DNA of 64,000 bases from Diplolepis rosae (lineage: Eukaryota > Arthropoda > Insecta > Hymenoptera > Diplolepididae): NCBI GenBank assembly GCA_030998225.1, contig JAPYXD010000695.1, forward strand, positions 3,949,001-4,013,000, given 5' to 3'. Position 1 is the stretch's first letter. Every line of letters begins with the position of its first letter. Both the position numbers and the translations under genes were made by a program. Below are positions 11,346 through 23,535 of this stretch, piece by piece. A model generated the notes under the pieces. That model was not told the DNA's origin. It saw only the letters and a list, made by a program, of their open reading frames with translations, and searched no databases.

Positions 11346-11634
11346 GAAATATAAACATTGAAGCAATATAATTCTATCCAACCTGGCAATGGTCTGATTT
11401 GACGTTTTATTTCAGGCTAGGGCCAGGTGAGGAACTTTCTGTACAAAAATAAATTATTTTCCATTAAATTTTTTCACATTGGTCAAAATACGACCCATGA
11501 TAGCCCAGTTTTCACAGATCAAACGCGGTAAAGAATACTGAGATAATATTAGCTTATAAATCAGTACAATGCTGTTTTTACTATCCTCTTTCCAGTTTTG
11601 GAAGTAGCATCTTTGATGTAAATAATGAATATAA

Positions 11635-11928
11635 CCCTGGAAAAGACTTTGGATTGGAATTCAATCCGAGCGCGTCAGAGCTATTTCAAGTCATTCCATA
11701 ATCTGTTTCCAAATCATTCCGGAAAATGTTTCCAATCTCTGTTTAAATCAACTCAATCTCGGATTGGCTCAGATTGAAAACAATTCGGATTGAGACGGAT
11801 TGATTTCCAATTGACTTGCATCAAGCAAGATTCAAAACGTTTTTCAAATTGGTTTCAAGTGATCCGAAATGGTTCGTAATGGTTCGGATTCATTTAGATT
11901 AATTTGCTTTTCAAAACTTTCGTCAGGG
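11635..11928. mobile_element. CCCTGG-type MITE, complete copy
   Basis: Starts CCCTGGAAAAGACTTTGGAT and ends ctttcgtcaggg, inverted with mismatches. Flanked by aa on both sides (11633-11634, 11929-11930). The interior is made of GGATTG / AATCCGA words. 294 bp, non-coding. Confidence 0.7.
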
Positions 11929-12640
11929 AAGAAGATAAGCAAAAAGCACAGGTGTTAGATTTTGCTTTGTATATTTAACCCTTTATTTCAAGAACTTAAG
12001 TTTCGGCCTCCAGCGAACCGATTCATGGAGAAAAATAGTTAAAGAAACTTTACTCATCTTTTGAGCAAAGTTGGGAAACATGAACAAATTGGCGATTATT
12101 TACCTAATATTATTGTAATAATTTGTGAACTACCAAATGCTAAAGAAAGTCAGGGACTAGACCACAGTGTTTTACATGTCTGGTAAAAATTTCAGGACAA
12201 TCGGTCGAGCGGTTTTTTTGCAACTAGGGACACCGTTTTAAAAACATGGTTTTCGGGAAAACGCGTAAAAGTTTTGTTATGGGTGACAAGGGCGGGGCGC
12301 AGCGTTAGACAAAAATATGCATACCTCTTACAATTTTAGAAATTTCGGCTTAAAATTTTACAGAAATATTCTTGAATAGTTCTACAATAAAATCATTTTA
12401 ACAAAAAAAAACAATTTTAAAAACCATTTACTTGGTATTCCCCCTTTAAAGCAATTGCAAAATTTCTGCGTGGCTCATTACCGATTAAAAACGATATTTT
12501 CACCGTTGAACTTTCTTTTAAACTTTAAATCTAATAATTAAACGTTTCAAGTCCGGGAAACAATTCAATCAACCGGGTCTGTATAATTTTTCAATGAACG
12601 TTGTATGTTCTGGATGTTTATTAGCATCTGGCGATAATGA
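11929..12640. other. no gene seen; probable old repeat
   Basis: The stretch around 12170-12300 (acaatcggtcgagcggtttt and following) looks like a consensus-type interspersed repeat, but I see no ends and no coding frame. Confidence 0.3.
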
Positions 12641-13270
12641 AGGGGAAGTTAATGCCGGAAGTCATGAACGTGGATGGAATTCAGATAGTGACACCAAGAG
12701 TCACCGGAATTTGAGCGTTGCATAGCCCGGGTATTTGGCGATCCAGGATCCATGATCGGCAATCCGAGATCCACGGATCTCTCTCCCTCTCTCTCTCTTT
12801 CTCTCCCACACTGTATCTTGTTTCTCTTCCCCTTAATCCCTACGCCTAGCAACTCTCTCTTCCTCCCTTACTAAACTGATCGAAAACCGGTAGTAAATTG
12901 CAGCTGGCGAAACTGAGAGCGATGTTCGATGTCAAAATGAGAATTGGTGGACCCAGTGAACGTCGCACGACGTTCCCAAGTCCGGAGCACCTTCACCCCT
13001 TTCTTTCAGGTGCTCCAGTTCTGTGGCTGAATTCGCTTGGCATTCGCGGCGCAAGTAGCGTGCCAGGCGTTCTACACTTCAGATTCTGTTTGTACTACTT
13101 CGGTCTGAGGTATGCAGCTACGGATGCGACGATGTACACGCTAACGTGGTCGGCATATACCTCTGCCAACTTTATGCTCGTCCACACGACCCGAAAAGAA
13201 ACAAGTCAAGGCGAGATTCACTGACAGTCTGATAGAGAACTTCCTTCACTGCCTTGCATTCTACGCTGCA
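12641..13270. other. GC-richer patch, no recognised gene
   Basis: Composition is clearly less AT-rich than on both sides. A 108-codon plus-strand frame (12898-13224) shows no family motif. A CT-rich microsatellite occupies about 12778-12807. It could be a promoter or untranslated exon, but nothing proves it. Confidence 0.35.
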
Positions 13271-13309
13271 ATGTATGTATCATTCATAACAGTCCAGTCA
13301 TTTTACCTG

Positions 13310-13385
13310 GAATTTACTTGGAACCTTATTTTTACATTCTCATAATCAATGAGAAGGTATTGGTTTTATGTGAAAAATGGCACCT
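13310..13385 (+). repeat. short interspersed repeat (inverse of 23477-23532)
   Basis: tttttacattctcataatca and gagaaggtattggttttatg match the reverse complement of about 23477-23532. Confidence 0.6.
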
Positions 13386-13388
13386 ATT

Positions 13389-14064
13389 AAGGTAGTTGAT
13401 CCACGAAAATAAAATTTCAGGCAAAAATAGATTATTTTGCTTTCAAGAATAGCAATATTATTATTGAAGGGGTAATTTGACAGAGAAAAGATTATTTTTC
13501 ATGAAAAAAATTTAAAATACAAAAAAATAATTTTATTAATAAATTTTATTTTTGCCCCAACTTTTTTTCTTATCGCTTCTTACCAAATTTTAAAAAATTA
13601 TGCGATTTTAATAAATTACGAATCACTCTTTCAAAAAAAAGATTTCCTACAACTTAACCATTTCCAATTTTCGAAAATGAATAAATTATTATCAAATTCA
13701 GCAATTTGTTTACAAAAATGTCGTATTGGAAAATGTTTTTTTAATGGTTTCAGCCAATAATAAAGAATTTATTTTCAAAAATCAGGAACGGTGAAGTTGT
13801 GGGAAATCTTTTCTCTGAAAAATGATTCATGATTTATTAGAATTGCATAATTTTTTAAAATTTGGTAAGAAGCGATAAGAAAAAAAGGTGGGTCAAAAAG
13901 TAAAATTTATTAATAAAATTATTTTTATGTGTTACAAATTTTCTTCATGTAAAATAATCTTTTTTCTTCCAAAATAGCCCTTCAATAATAATATTGCTAT
14001 TCTTGACAGCAAAATTATCTATTTTTGCCTGAGATCTAATTTTTATGGATGAAAACCACCTTAA
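13389..14064. repeat. foldback element with about 300-bp arms
   Basis: The left arm begins taaggtagttgatccacg and the right arm ends gatgaaaaccaccttaa. The arms pair through gaatagcaatattattattg (and inverse), aataattttattaataaatt and ttcttatcgcttcttaccaa. Non-coding. Confidence 0.75.
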
Positions 14065-14165
14065 CTCCACTTTATTTTCACTTTTATAAATATATAATTG
14101 AACATTTAAATACGTCGGTTATCTTAACAGTTGTAATTAAAATCTATTCCGATAGCCACACATGA

Positions 14166-14562
14166 TCGTTTCCTATTTTTGAAATTGAATTAATTATTAT
14201 CAAATACAGCAATTTGTTTATGGAAATTTTGTTTTGAAAAAGAGTTTTCTTATAATTTCAGCCATTAAAGAATTCATTTTCAAAAATTGTAAACGGTCAA
14301 GTTGTAGAGAATCTTTTTCCTAAAAAAATGAACCGTGATTTATTAGAATCGCATTATTTTTAAAAATTTGGCTCGAAGCGATAAGAAAATAAGTTTGGGC
14401 AAAAATAAAATAATAAAATTATTTTTTTGTATTTTAATTTTTTTTCATGAAAAATAATCTTTTCTCTTTCAAATTAGCCCTTCAATAATAATATTGCTAT
14501 TCTTAAAAGCAATATTATCTATTTTTGCCTGAGGTTTTATTTTTGTGATCGAACTACCTTAA
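14166..14562. repeat. second right arm of the same foldback family
   Basis: A direct repeat of the right arm of 13389-14064, ending gatcgaactaccttaa. The 14066-14165 linker plus the preceding arm is also present, inverted, at 29871-30245. Confidence 0.7.
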
Positions 14563-15199
14563 CCAGTTAGATTCGACAAAAATTATGTAAATTAAAGAAT
14601 TTTCTGTGTTTTTTGAAAAAATAAAAAATTTCTCATAGTACTCATAAATTTCTAATAATTATCATCATAATATTTCTTGATCAAACCAAAATTAGAAAAG
14701 TTATAGCGAGTCTACGAATTTCGCCTAATACAGTTTCTAATAAAATGTATATTTTTCGTTTCATTTTTAAAAAATTCCATTAAAAAAAAAAATTTAAGAT
14801 ACAAAAAAACCTCGGGATGGAAAATTACTTGCCTGAAAGAAGTCTATGAATTTTCATTAGGACATTTTCCCAACGGATGTAATTTATTAGAAAGTTAGAG
14901 TAATATATATATAAAATCGATTTTTATCGGTCAAAGGGTGGAAAGACGAAAGAATGTAGACAAAATTCTGAGAAATAAATAAAAAAAGAATGTTATAGCA
15001 TCGATAGTATCTGAGATACAACATTCCTGAAAATCCTAATTTTTTCTATTTTTGACCGAAAATCGCCCCTTTTTATAAATCCATCTGGAATTTATATTTC
15101 TGAAGAAGTTATTCTCTGCAACTATCATTGTTCCCAATTTGAAAAATAAAGTTTTCAGTTACTGAAATCGTTAAGAGAATTGTTTTAACAGAAACATTT
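14563..15199. other. AT-rich sequence, no gene seen
   Basis: No open frame with family resemblance and no clear repeat ends. Confidence 0.35.
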
Positions 15200-15460
15200 T
15201 TTTTAACAGTAACTATATTTGAAGATTTTTCTTATTTTAAAAATTGTAAATAGTAGACTTGCAGAGAATATTTCCTCTGAAAAAATAAGCCATGATTCAT
15301 GAAAATCTAATCATTATTGAAGAATTGGTAAAAAGCGGTTATAAAAAAATTATTTATTTCATAAGACATGACAGATAATATCATTTCAAGTCTTAAAATC
15401 ATAGGAAAATTTTTTTTTCTAAAGACCTGTGTTGCGGCACAACTACCTTGAAGGCAGGCG
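15200..15460. repeat. single arm related to the 21597-21985 foldback
   Basis: Ends tgcggcacaactacctt, the inverse of the start of the 21597 arm (aggtagttgtgccgca). It shares cataggaaaa, aagacatg and aataagccatgatt blocks. Confidence 0.6.
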
Positions 15461-16097
15461 ATGCTTCAGAAAAGTATCAACTTATCATCTTGAACAGAAA
15501 TATTAGAGAATATAAAAAAAAGGCTTTATAACCCTGGCGAAAGTATCGGATAGGAATTCATTCCGAGCCAATCGGAATGATTTTGACCTTGGATTCATTC
15601 GGATTGAAAACTTGGTTTCGGATTGGTCGGATTCATTTAGATTGTTGCCTCTGATTAAACGGATTACACGCAGAAAAAGTTCCGTATAATATACTGAAAA
15701 TCCGGTAAATTTTACATAATTTCCAAGTACTTATATGGACAACTGGCCAGTTAACTGAATGTTACTAGGCTGAACAAGTAACTGTAATCAGATTTGGTAG
15801 TTACAAATACGAATACATAAGTGGTACTGACTTGCGGATCAGTAAATTTCACCGAGCCAATTGCTATCCTACATTGTTTCTAAATGCTACAAATGCTTAT
15901 TATTCTGTTACATTTCCATAGCGTGTAAGAGAATGTAACTTACTATAACGGTATAAATTACCAAAATGTTAGTGCTCTTTACGTTTGTCGAATGTCAGAA
16001 TTACTTATAAGACAGTAGCTTTACCGATTTTTCTTAGTGAAAGTAGCATATTCGTTTCGGATAACACAGTTCTTTTGTTTTGGCTACTTTCTTTGCA

Positions 16098-17829
16098 CAC
16101 TGAGAAAAATGGATTGTAAACGGTAATGAAAAATATGTTACCGGGTATAATCTTGGACTATTAACTATGGGACAGCGATCTAGATTATTAAAACCATAAT
16201 CTGTAGATGTTTTAAAAAAAAGATAGTATCGGATAATATCTTGGATTATAAACTGAAACATACCAGATTTAACGCGTGCAAAACAAAAGAAAGATAGAGG
16301 GGAGAGCTTTGGCACTCAGAAGAGGGGAGGTTTCAGTGGGAATACATACACAAATATTATTATCATACCTCATTTATGTTCACATATTTAAGTACACAAT
16401 GCTACACTATTTATAATCGCATACGCTTGAAATTAAATTTCCGAATCGCTTTTGGGTTCGAACCCTCTAAACTCTACCTATATCTACATTAACTAAACGC
16501 ATTCTTACCGCCTAAAGCCTCTCGGCTATTCTCGCTTGCCATATTCCGAAATAAATGTCGCTTATAAGCCACTACTGAGTTGGCCAGCAGTGTTGCCAAT
16601 TGCATGGAAATTTCCCGGAATCCGGGAAATTTTGACTGACTTGGGAAATTTTACGGGATGTCAAGAAATTCCGGGAATTTCCAGGATATTGTCTTATAAT
16701 TGCCTTATTATGTATTAAATTTGCTTAGAAGATTTAATAAGAGATCTTTCGTTAAACACAACCAATCATAATGAGTTTTGATTAAAAAAAAAGAAGCATT
16801 TTATTGGTTGCAGGCCCTTAGGGCGCTTTCATATGTCATAGTGCTCTCATGCCACCAAGTGGAAAAGGCCTATTGCTATTCATTTCACTCTAACTCCTTC
16901 TGACGTCATATGTTGAAGTGAGGTGAATAGATTTTTCAGGTTTTCAAATGAATGAGTCATATCTCTTGATAGTCGCTTATGTGTAAAATTAGCCTAAAGT
17001 TTCTCACAGTATCTATGTTGATTGGATAAAAGTATTATGTCCTAAAAAAGAATCATTGAATGAAATTTGAAATAGATTTTTAAAATATAGAATTCGGAAA
17101 TGGATATATTTTTGATTAGAAAAGAGATTCCCAAATTACCTTGTATGCCTGTAAGTATAAATTATATAATTATTTTGATTCTCTTTAATTATAGGAGTGA
17201 AAAAATAGAAAAGTAAAGTTATGTTTCTGTATAGTATTTTCTAAACGTGATCAGTACGCATATATTGTTTATACGTTTATTAGTAAAATATTGTCTCTAG
17301 TAGGGCATGTGGTACTTTACCATAAGAGTAATTTAGTTCCTACAGGTCTTTATCCACAATTTTTCAAAATAATATTTGTTCATGAACGTAAAGAACATAA
17401 AGACTGAGGTCGATGGACAATTATTTGATTTAGAATTTTGATTATTTTTCGAAATTAACAAATATATATTTTTTAAAAACTATGAAAACCTAGGATAAGA
17501 CATATTTTTAACAGAGTTTAAAATATTTAAACAATTTTAAGAAGTTTTAGATGATTTTAATTTACGGGAAAGTTCCGGGAAGTTTTGAAATTTGTCCGGG
17601 AAAAGTTGGGAATTTTCTATCGAGCTGCCGGGAAGTTAAGAGCGCTCACTCCGGCAACACTGTTGGCCAGACTTGGATTCGAGTCTACGAAGCTATTCGG
17701 ATAACGTCGGAAGCACTCGGACGACATTCTGAAACGAATTATATGAAAAACCGAGAATGAATGTTTTGATATTACCGAATACTATCCTTACTTTTAACAT
17801 CCAGGTTTTATGATCCGTTTTTCTCACTG
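16098..17829. mobile_element. CACTGAGAAAAA-terminus element
   Basis: Starts CACTGAGAAAAATGGATTGT. The inverse of its right end is CAGTGAGAAAAACGGATCAT. Flanked by ca/ca (16096-16097, 17830-17831). It is about 650 bp without the hAT-like insertion. Non-coding. Confidence 0.65.
16588..17662. mobile_element. hAT-like non-autonomous element with 8-bp duplication
   Basis: Terminal CAGTGTTGCC and its inverse GGCAACACTG are flanked by a perfect 8-bp duplication, ttggccag (16580-16587 and 17663-17670). The subterminal regions repeat ttccgggaa and gggaaattt words, as hAT elements often do. 1075 bp, no transposase frame. Confidence 0.85.
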
Positions 17830-18084
17830 CAGTTGGAAATTCCTTTGTTTACACCCAGCGTTGCCGGCACACGTGATTTACCCATGAAGGTAATGTTTTC
17901 GTTACAAGTGCGCGAGTTAAGCGAAACATCCAGATCGGTAAAATCTACTGATCTTTCGTTAATGTGTACTATACTAGTATTGTAATTCAGTTCCAGTGAA
18001 TGGTACTTGTCATCCTGTATTTAATACATATGATAAAGGTATTTTTAACTCACAAGTGACCGAGTTAGATTTACTTTGATATTA

Positions 18085-18692
18085 CAGTAAAACCTATCGT
18101 AGCCGACACATATGGGAGACAAGTTCGGCTACGATGGGTACCAATGACATGCAATAATTGCTAGGGACTTATTACTAGCTTGGTTCAGTGCTGTGACAAC
18201 AGGTGCCCCTGTGTTTACTTTTGTGCAAAAAGGTGAGTAAAAGTTAGTTTGAAAAATAATCAGTTCTTTTAGTTGACAATTTAAAAATTTAATGGATAAA
18301 TTAAGGCGATAAAAAACTATAAGGAATATTTAGTGCTTTTAGAGGAAAATGTATAGATGACAGTTGAGGTTATGTTGCACGACTGTGTATACATATTTAA
18401 GATCTTAATAAGTTGAAATATAATTGGTTATGAAAATTTGTCAATTTTTTAAAGTTATATTGTAATTAAAATTTATAATTCAAATATAATCAATAATTAT
18501 ATTAATATTTCATTCAAAATATTCATTGAAAAAAAAAATTTCCAAGATGTTTTACTAAAATATGAGGACCTCCAAAGCACTCCAAAGACGGTGTTTAAGG
18601 CGGCCCTGACCGTGCACATTTCTTGACCAATAATGTGACGCGTCAGAGTGGGATGTTCGTTAGGAGAGTGTCGGCTACGATAGGTTTTACTG
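18085..18692. mobile_element. pogo-like MITE
   Basis: A perfect 25-bp inverted repeat starts CAGTAAAACCTATCGTAGCC, flanked by TA on both sides (18083-18084, 18693-18694). CAG termini with a TA target are typical of pogo/Tigger elements. 608 bp, non-coding. Confidence 0.8.
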
Positions 18693-19057
18693 TACTATGA
18701 GATTTACGAAACGCTCAGTAATTCCGACATTTCTTTTCAGCTATGTTAACAGTTTTTACTGTTACATTTACTTAAAATCTTTTACTGTTTCCGTTTAGTA
18801 AATTTTGCCTTTCTTTTTTCTGCGTATAGGCCGGATTGATGTATTACCGTTTTTCATCAAACGAGTTACAAAACGTTTTTCAGATTGGTGCGCAATGATT
18901 CGCATTGGCTCGGATACAGATATCGGAATGAATCGGAATAGTTCTGATTGGATCGGAATGAATTTCTAATCGATACTTTCGCCAGGGAATATATTATTTT
19001 TGATTTTACGCGAAAAGGAAGGGTAGTTTGTGGGGGAAAGAGAGAAGCTCTCCTTTG

Positions 19058-19446
19058 CACTGAGAAAAAAGATTTGATTGAATCAAATTGAATTGAATCA
19101 AAAGTCGTTTGAACGACTTTTTTTATTCAAAGAAATGATTTGTTTGAATGAAATAAAATTTGTTTGAATCAAACAAAATATCTTTGAACCAAATAAATAT
19201 TTGTTTGAATCAAATTAATTTTTCTTCAAAACAAAGAAATTATTGCATTGATATATGGTCAAAGATATAATTTGTTTGATTTAAGGTAGAAATTAATTTG
19301 ATTCGAACAAATATTTATTTGATCCAACGATATTTTGTTTGAATCAAACAAATTTTTTTTCATTTAAACAAATCATTTCTATAAATCAAAGAAAGTCATT
19401 CAAACAAATTATTTTTTTTGATTCAATCAAATCTTTTTTCTCAATG
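19058..19446. mobile_element. fully palindromic MITE, copy 1
   Basis: Starts CACTGAGAAAAAAGATTTGA. The inverse of its right end is CATTGAGAAAAAAGATTTGA. Flanked by tg/tg. The 389-bp element is one long imperfect palindrome made of TTTGTTTGAATCAAAC-type words. A second copy is at 54068-54448. Confidence 0.8.
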
Positions 19447-21596
19447 TGCCCTCTCTCGTGAAATACAACCATTTTTTCAGTGACTTTGAATAACGTATGT
19501 AATGAAGTTCATTTGTTACGTATGAAATGTAATTACAACTCATTTATCTTCCCGTAATTAATCAATTACATCGAATCGAATCAAAAACAAAAGCACCTCT
19601 ATATAGTTTAGAACTTCGGACGTTAAACTTGTAACTGTTTGTTCTTCAAACCAAAAATTAACCTTTTTCCATTTTGAATTTTTTCTATTTTTATTCTTAG
19701 CACCTTTAATATATAAGAAAATACATTTTTAAATATTTGTTGATTGCTTTTTTTCTAATTTTGAGGAATATAATGTGGAACAAATAATTAAATAGATATT
19801 TAAACTAAAAAATTACTTTACTACATTGATTATTAATTTTACAAGATAGGGATTTTGTTTCCAGAAAGTTAAAATTCCTTTACACTTTTATCCTAGGCTA
19901 TTATTTTTAATTTTTAGCATCCTAAAGTTTCCACGCCTTATTCATCACATTTATAACAAAAGGTCTCGACCTTTTTAACTTTAACTAATTTAAATGTTCT
20001 AATTTATGAAATTCAAAATAAAATGGTTCTTAATTTTTGTAAAGACATTTTTTATTGCAAACAGTTTATAGAGTTTAAAATCAACAGAAAGATAGACAGA
20101 ATGAAAATTTCATAACCAAAATGTAAAATATCAATTTTTAAAATTCGAAAAAATGTAATAGACCATCTGATAAGAGTGTTAATTCGTTTTAGTTCGCTTT
20201 TTCAGCAATCATTTAGTGCGCAATTTCTTATGAGAGGAATTATAATTAAAGAACAAAATTGTGTGCGTATAAAATTTAAAAACGACCGTAACATTTATGA
20301 TATTCTCTGAATTATAATTTCTGTAATTGTGCTCAAGAAACAAATACTTAATTACTTATTTTTAGCAGAAAATTATAAACTGTTATGGTCGACCTTAACG
20401 CTTACATATAAAATATTAAAATTTGTTCAATTTTCAATTGCTTACATGTTCCGAGTGACGTCATACAAAAAAACTGTGTTATTTACGGTTATGTCAAAGA
20501 ATTTATTCTAATAATAAATTTCGATCGAACAATTTTCAAAATGTCTAAAAACTATTTCTTGAAAAATTCAGAAATTTCAATCTCAGTAACTTGAATATGT
20601 GTGTTGAACATACAAGACAAAGCGCGAAGCGCAGAATAAGGGAAATTTTTTATGTTCTCTAAAGGTATTTCACTATGGACTTTAGAATAAATTGGAAAAC
20701 CTTTTCATTCATCGGAATAAGCCTGATGTTATGCAGCTAATTGAATATCAATTTTAATGAAAAAAAAACTATAATGGAGATTTCAACTTATTTTTCAACA
20801 CCTTTGTATTAAAAATTTTTAATCCTTTTATGATATAACTTCACTAAATTTCATATAAAAGAATCTGAACTTGTACAATAGTTGAAACGCATTAGTATAT
20901 TAATTAGTATATTAATAAAAGCAATTTATAATTAAAAATCAAGAACATCTTGACCATTATCCAGACCTTAGAATTTTCCGAATTGAATTAAATTCTATTC
21001 AATGTAACAGATTAATGTCTCAGTAGCAAGTTTTTATTTTTCTTCAAAATTACTAAATATATTTTAAAAAACATTTTCTGTTTTTCCTTTAAAATTACGA
21101 AAATATGGAGCAGGTCCTTTTTTCGTTTCACTCTTCACTTTCATATTTTATGCAGAAGGTTTCAAGAAAAGAAATTAAAATTATATAATCGGATAAGCGT
21201 TGAGGGTTTTTATCTGCCATTAAGAAGGAGTGGGTGTGTATTCTCTTCCGGAAACATGGTTTAATATCCGTTTATGACGGCTATGTTTCACGGTCGGGAC
21301 CTACTCGGCCCCATTCCGCCCCATCGACCCCCATAGTGCGTTTAATTTACGTGTTTTCGCGAGTTATTCGCTCCTACCTTACCAACCCTTGTCGAAGGGG
21401 GAGGGTTACCATGACGACGCCGGGCGTCGGGACGTCCAATCGTGGAGCATCGTCATAGTCGATGCCGACCGTGCAAAACGGTGAAAGACCATAATAACTG
21501 ATGGGGGAAAGACAGACGCCAAACTTTCTCGGATATCCTATAGTTCTCCAATTTAAGGCCATTTAAAATTTACGTCATAGAGGATAACTGATTTTG
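19447..21596. other. no gene seen; GC-richer patch 21230-21500
   Basis: 19447-21230 is AT-rich, with one aagcgcgaagcgc word near 20619. 21230-21500 has balanced to GC-rich composition and short frames on both strands but no recognised product. Confidence 0.35.
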
Positions 21597-21985
21597 AGGT
21601 AGTTGTGCCGCAAAACAGATTTTTGGAAAAAAAAGTTTTCCTATGATTTTAAGACATGAAATGATATTATCAGTCATGTCATATGATAGAAAAACCAATA
21701 TTTTTTATTCAAAAAATTTAAAACTTACGAAAAATAATACTTTCAATAATGTTTTTTGTAATAGAATTTTTCCTTACTGTTGCTTCTTACCAATTTTTTT
21801 AAAATTATTAAATTTTCATAAAACATGGCTTATTTTTCGAGGGAAATATTCTCTATAACTTTAGTTTCAAAATTGTAAACAGTCGAGTTGTAGAGAATAT
21901 TTTTCCCGAAAAAATAAGCCATGATTTATTAAAATTCAATCATTTTTTAAAAATTGGTAAGAAGCGACAGTAAGGAAAATTTCCA
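21597..21985. repeat. foldback repeat related to 15200-15460
   Basis: A partial palindrome centred near 21868: atggcttatttttcgaggga pairs with cccgaaaaaataagccat. The outer start aggtagttgtgccgcaaaac is shared with the arm ending at 15460. Confidence 0.6.
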
Positions 21986-22104
21986 TCACAAAAAGCCTAT
22001 CTTCACCATTTTAACTATGGTACAATTTTCTCATGAAATACTTAAGATACATAATAATAATAATAATTTAAGAATGAAACAAAACATCATTCAAATGACA
22101 AAAA

Positions 22105-22480
22105 TCTGCCCGCTTCGCGGGCACATTCTCATCGCGCGCTTTGCGCGCAGCTCGCTTCGCGCGCAAGTTTGAGCGCGCCTAGGGCGCGCGATTCGATCGT
22201 CGCGCTGCGCGCTCCGTTCTTTCTGGACCTCGCGCTTCGCGCTCGGTCTTGTGCTCTTCGCATACATTTAAGTTTATTTCTTATATTTTGATACTGAAGC
22301 TCAAACCAATTTTATAATAATATTACAGATGATGTGAATTACACGTTTCTCAAAGTCACTGAATTTCTTTTTGAATTTAAGTGAAACAGGAAATTCAATT
22401 TACTTAATGCTCTATCGGCCTTAAGGAACACATTCTCATCATGACACTCGCGCTTCGCGCTCGATTTTCTGTATACATTT
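22105..22480 (-). repeat. GCGCGAAGCGC-type interspersed repeat, copy 2
   Basis: A run of self-complementary GC-rich words: gcccgcttcgcgggc, gcgcgctttgcgcgc, gctcgcttcgcgcgc, gcgcgcctagggcgcgc, cgcgcttcgcgctcg. Each can form its own small hairpin. It matches copy 1 (3447-3730) in inverse orientation. Confidence 0.75.
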
Positions 22481-22549
22481 TAGTATAACTTTTTAATAAA
22501 TTACATGATTAAAAGAATTTACTTTCTTCCACAGATCTAAAAAGGAAAA

Positions 22550-23190
22550 ACAATCGTAGACTTTATTTAAGGAAACGATTTTGCAGAACAACGCTGATTT
22601 CGTATCTCACATATTTTGGTGAAAAAAATCGAATTTTTTCAATATTAAAAATCAAAACATAAAATATACATCCTGTCCCGAAAGTTCTTTATCAGAATTT
22701 GTAGACCTCATTTAGGCAAACAATTTTCCATCTAAATGTTTTTTTTGTATCTCACATATTTTGCTTAAAAATGGAATTTTTTCATTTTTATCGTATTTTT
22801 TGGAATTGAAACGAAAAATATATCTTTTATCAGAAACTGTGTCAAACAAAATTTGTAGATCTTTTTGAAGCGAACAACTTTGTATTCTTACGTTTTTTTG
22901 GTATTTCCAATATTATTGTTAAAAAATTGGATTTTGTATTTTCAATAGTTTTTTTTTTAATTAAAAAGAAAAATATGCATCTTATGAAAAAATGTTATAA
23001 TTCAAATTTGTAGGTCTTTATGTATTCAATAATATTGTATCATAACGTTTTTTCGTATCTCGTATAATTTAACTGGAAAATGGAATTTTGATATTGACTT
23101 TTTTCGAATTTGAATATGCTGTAACATTTCTAATTTTGATTTAATCAAAAAATGTAATCAGGATAATTTGTAGAGATTTATGAGCACTAT
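22550..23190 (+). repeat. degenerate tandem array, about 150-bp period
   Basis: The marker tgtaga(t/c)ct... recurs at about 22554, 22700, 22854, 23009 and 23169, each followed about 60-70 bases later by a gtatctcacatatt-like word. Units are strongly diverged. No frame stays open. Confidence 0.5.
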
Positions 23191-23199
23191 CAAAAACCA

Positions 23200-23535
23200 G
23201 GATTGGAATTTTTGATTTTTTCAAAAAATTATTTTCAAAAACACAAAAGTAGTGCTCCATCCCTCAATTTTGATTGGATGTGGCTGGTTAACGAACTTGT
23301 CCTTACTTTTTCGGCTCCGATAAAGTGTACCAAAGCTCAATTCAATCTGATAATTCTATCGAGAGTTATGCCGCACACGACCTACTACAGACAGACAGAC
23401 AGACAGACACTTTCGTAAAAACCATTTTTTCTGACTCAGGGGGTCTCAAAACGTAAAGATTTGATGAAAATTTCGAAAGTCATTTTTCACATAAAACCAA
23501 TACCTTCTCATCCATGATGAGAATGTAAAAAATAG
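23200..23535. repeat. interspersed repeat with CAGA microsatellite
   Basis: (CAGA)n lies at about 23388-23409, followed by ggggtctcaaaacgtaaaga and the cataaaaccaataccttctc block shared in inverse with 13340-13385. Confidence 0.6.

Larger units (their letters stand above)
15667..18826. mobile_element. CACGCAGAAAAA-terminus element
   Basis: Starts CACGCAGAAAAAG and ends cttttttctgcgta (inverse TACGCAGAAAAAAG), flanked by ta/ta (15665-15666, 18827-18828). It contains the elements at 16098-17829 and 18085-18692. The remaining sequence is non-coding, with frequent gttac and gtaac words. Confidence 0.6.
15532..18987. mobile_element. CCCTGG-type MITE split by a nest of elements
   Basis: The left end CCCTGGCGAAAGTATCGGAT (15532) and the right end ctttcgccaggg (18987) are the two ends of one MITE, flanked by aa on both sides. 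The copy at 59854-60297 shows the uninterrupted order. The insertion lies between cggatta (15660-15666) and taggccggatt (18827 on). Confidence 0.7.

Noticed and set aside
12898..13224. 108-codon plus-strand frame
   Set aside because: It lies in a GC-richer patch where stops are rarer. No domain, signal or splice context supports it.
18085..18692. Reading this element as another 2-bp-duplication CAC-type element
   Set aside because: Its termini are CAG with TA on both sides and a 25-bp perfect repeat, which fits pogo-like elements better.
22105..22260. Evenly spaced GC palindromes resembling a CRISPR array
   Set aside because: The words differ from one another, there are no constant repeat and variable spacer units, and the surroundings are eukaryotic repeats.
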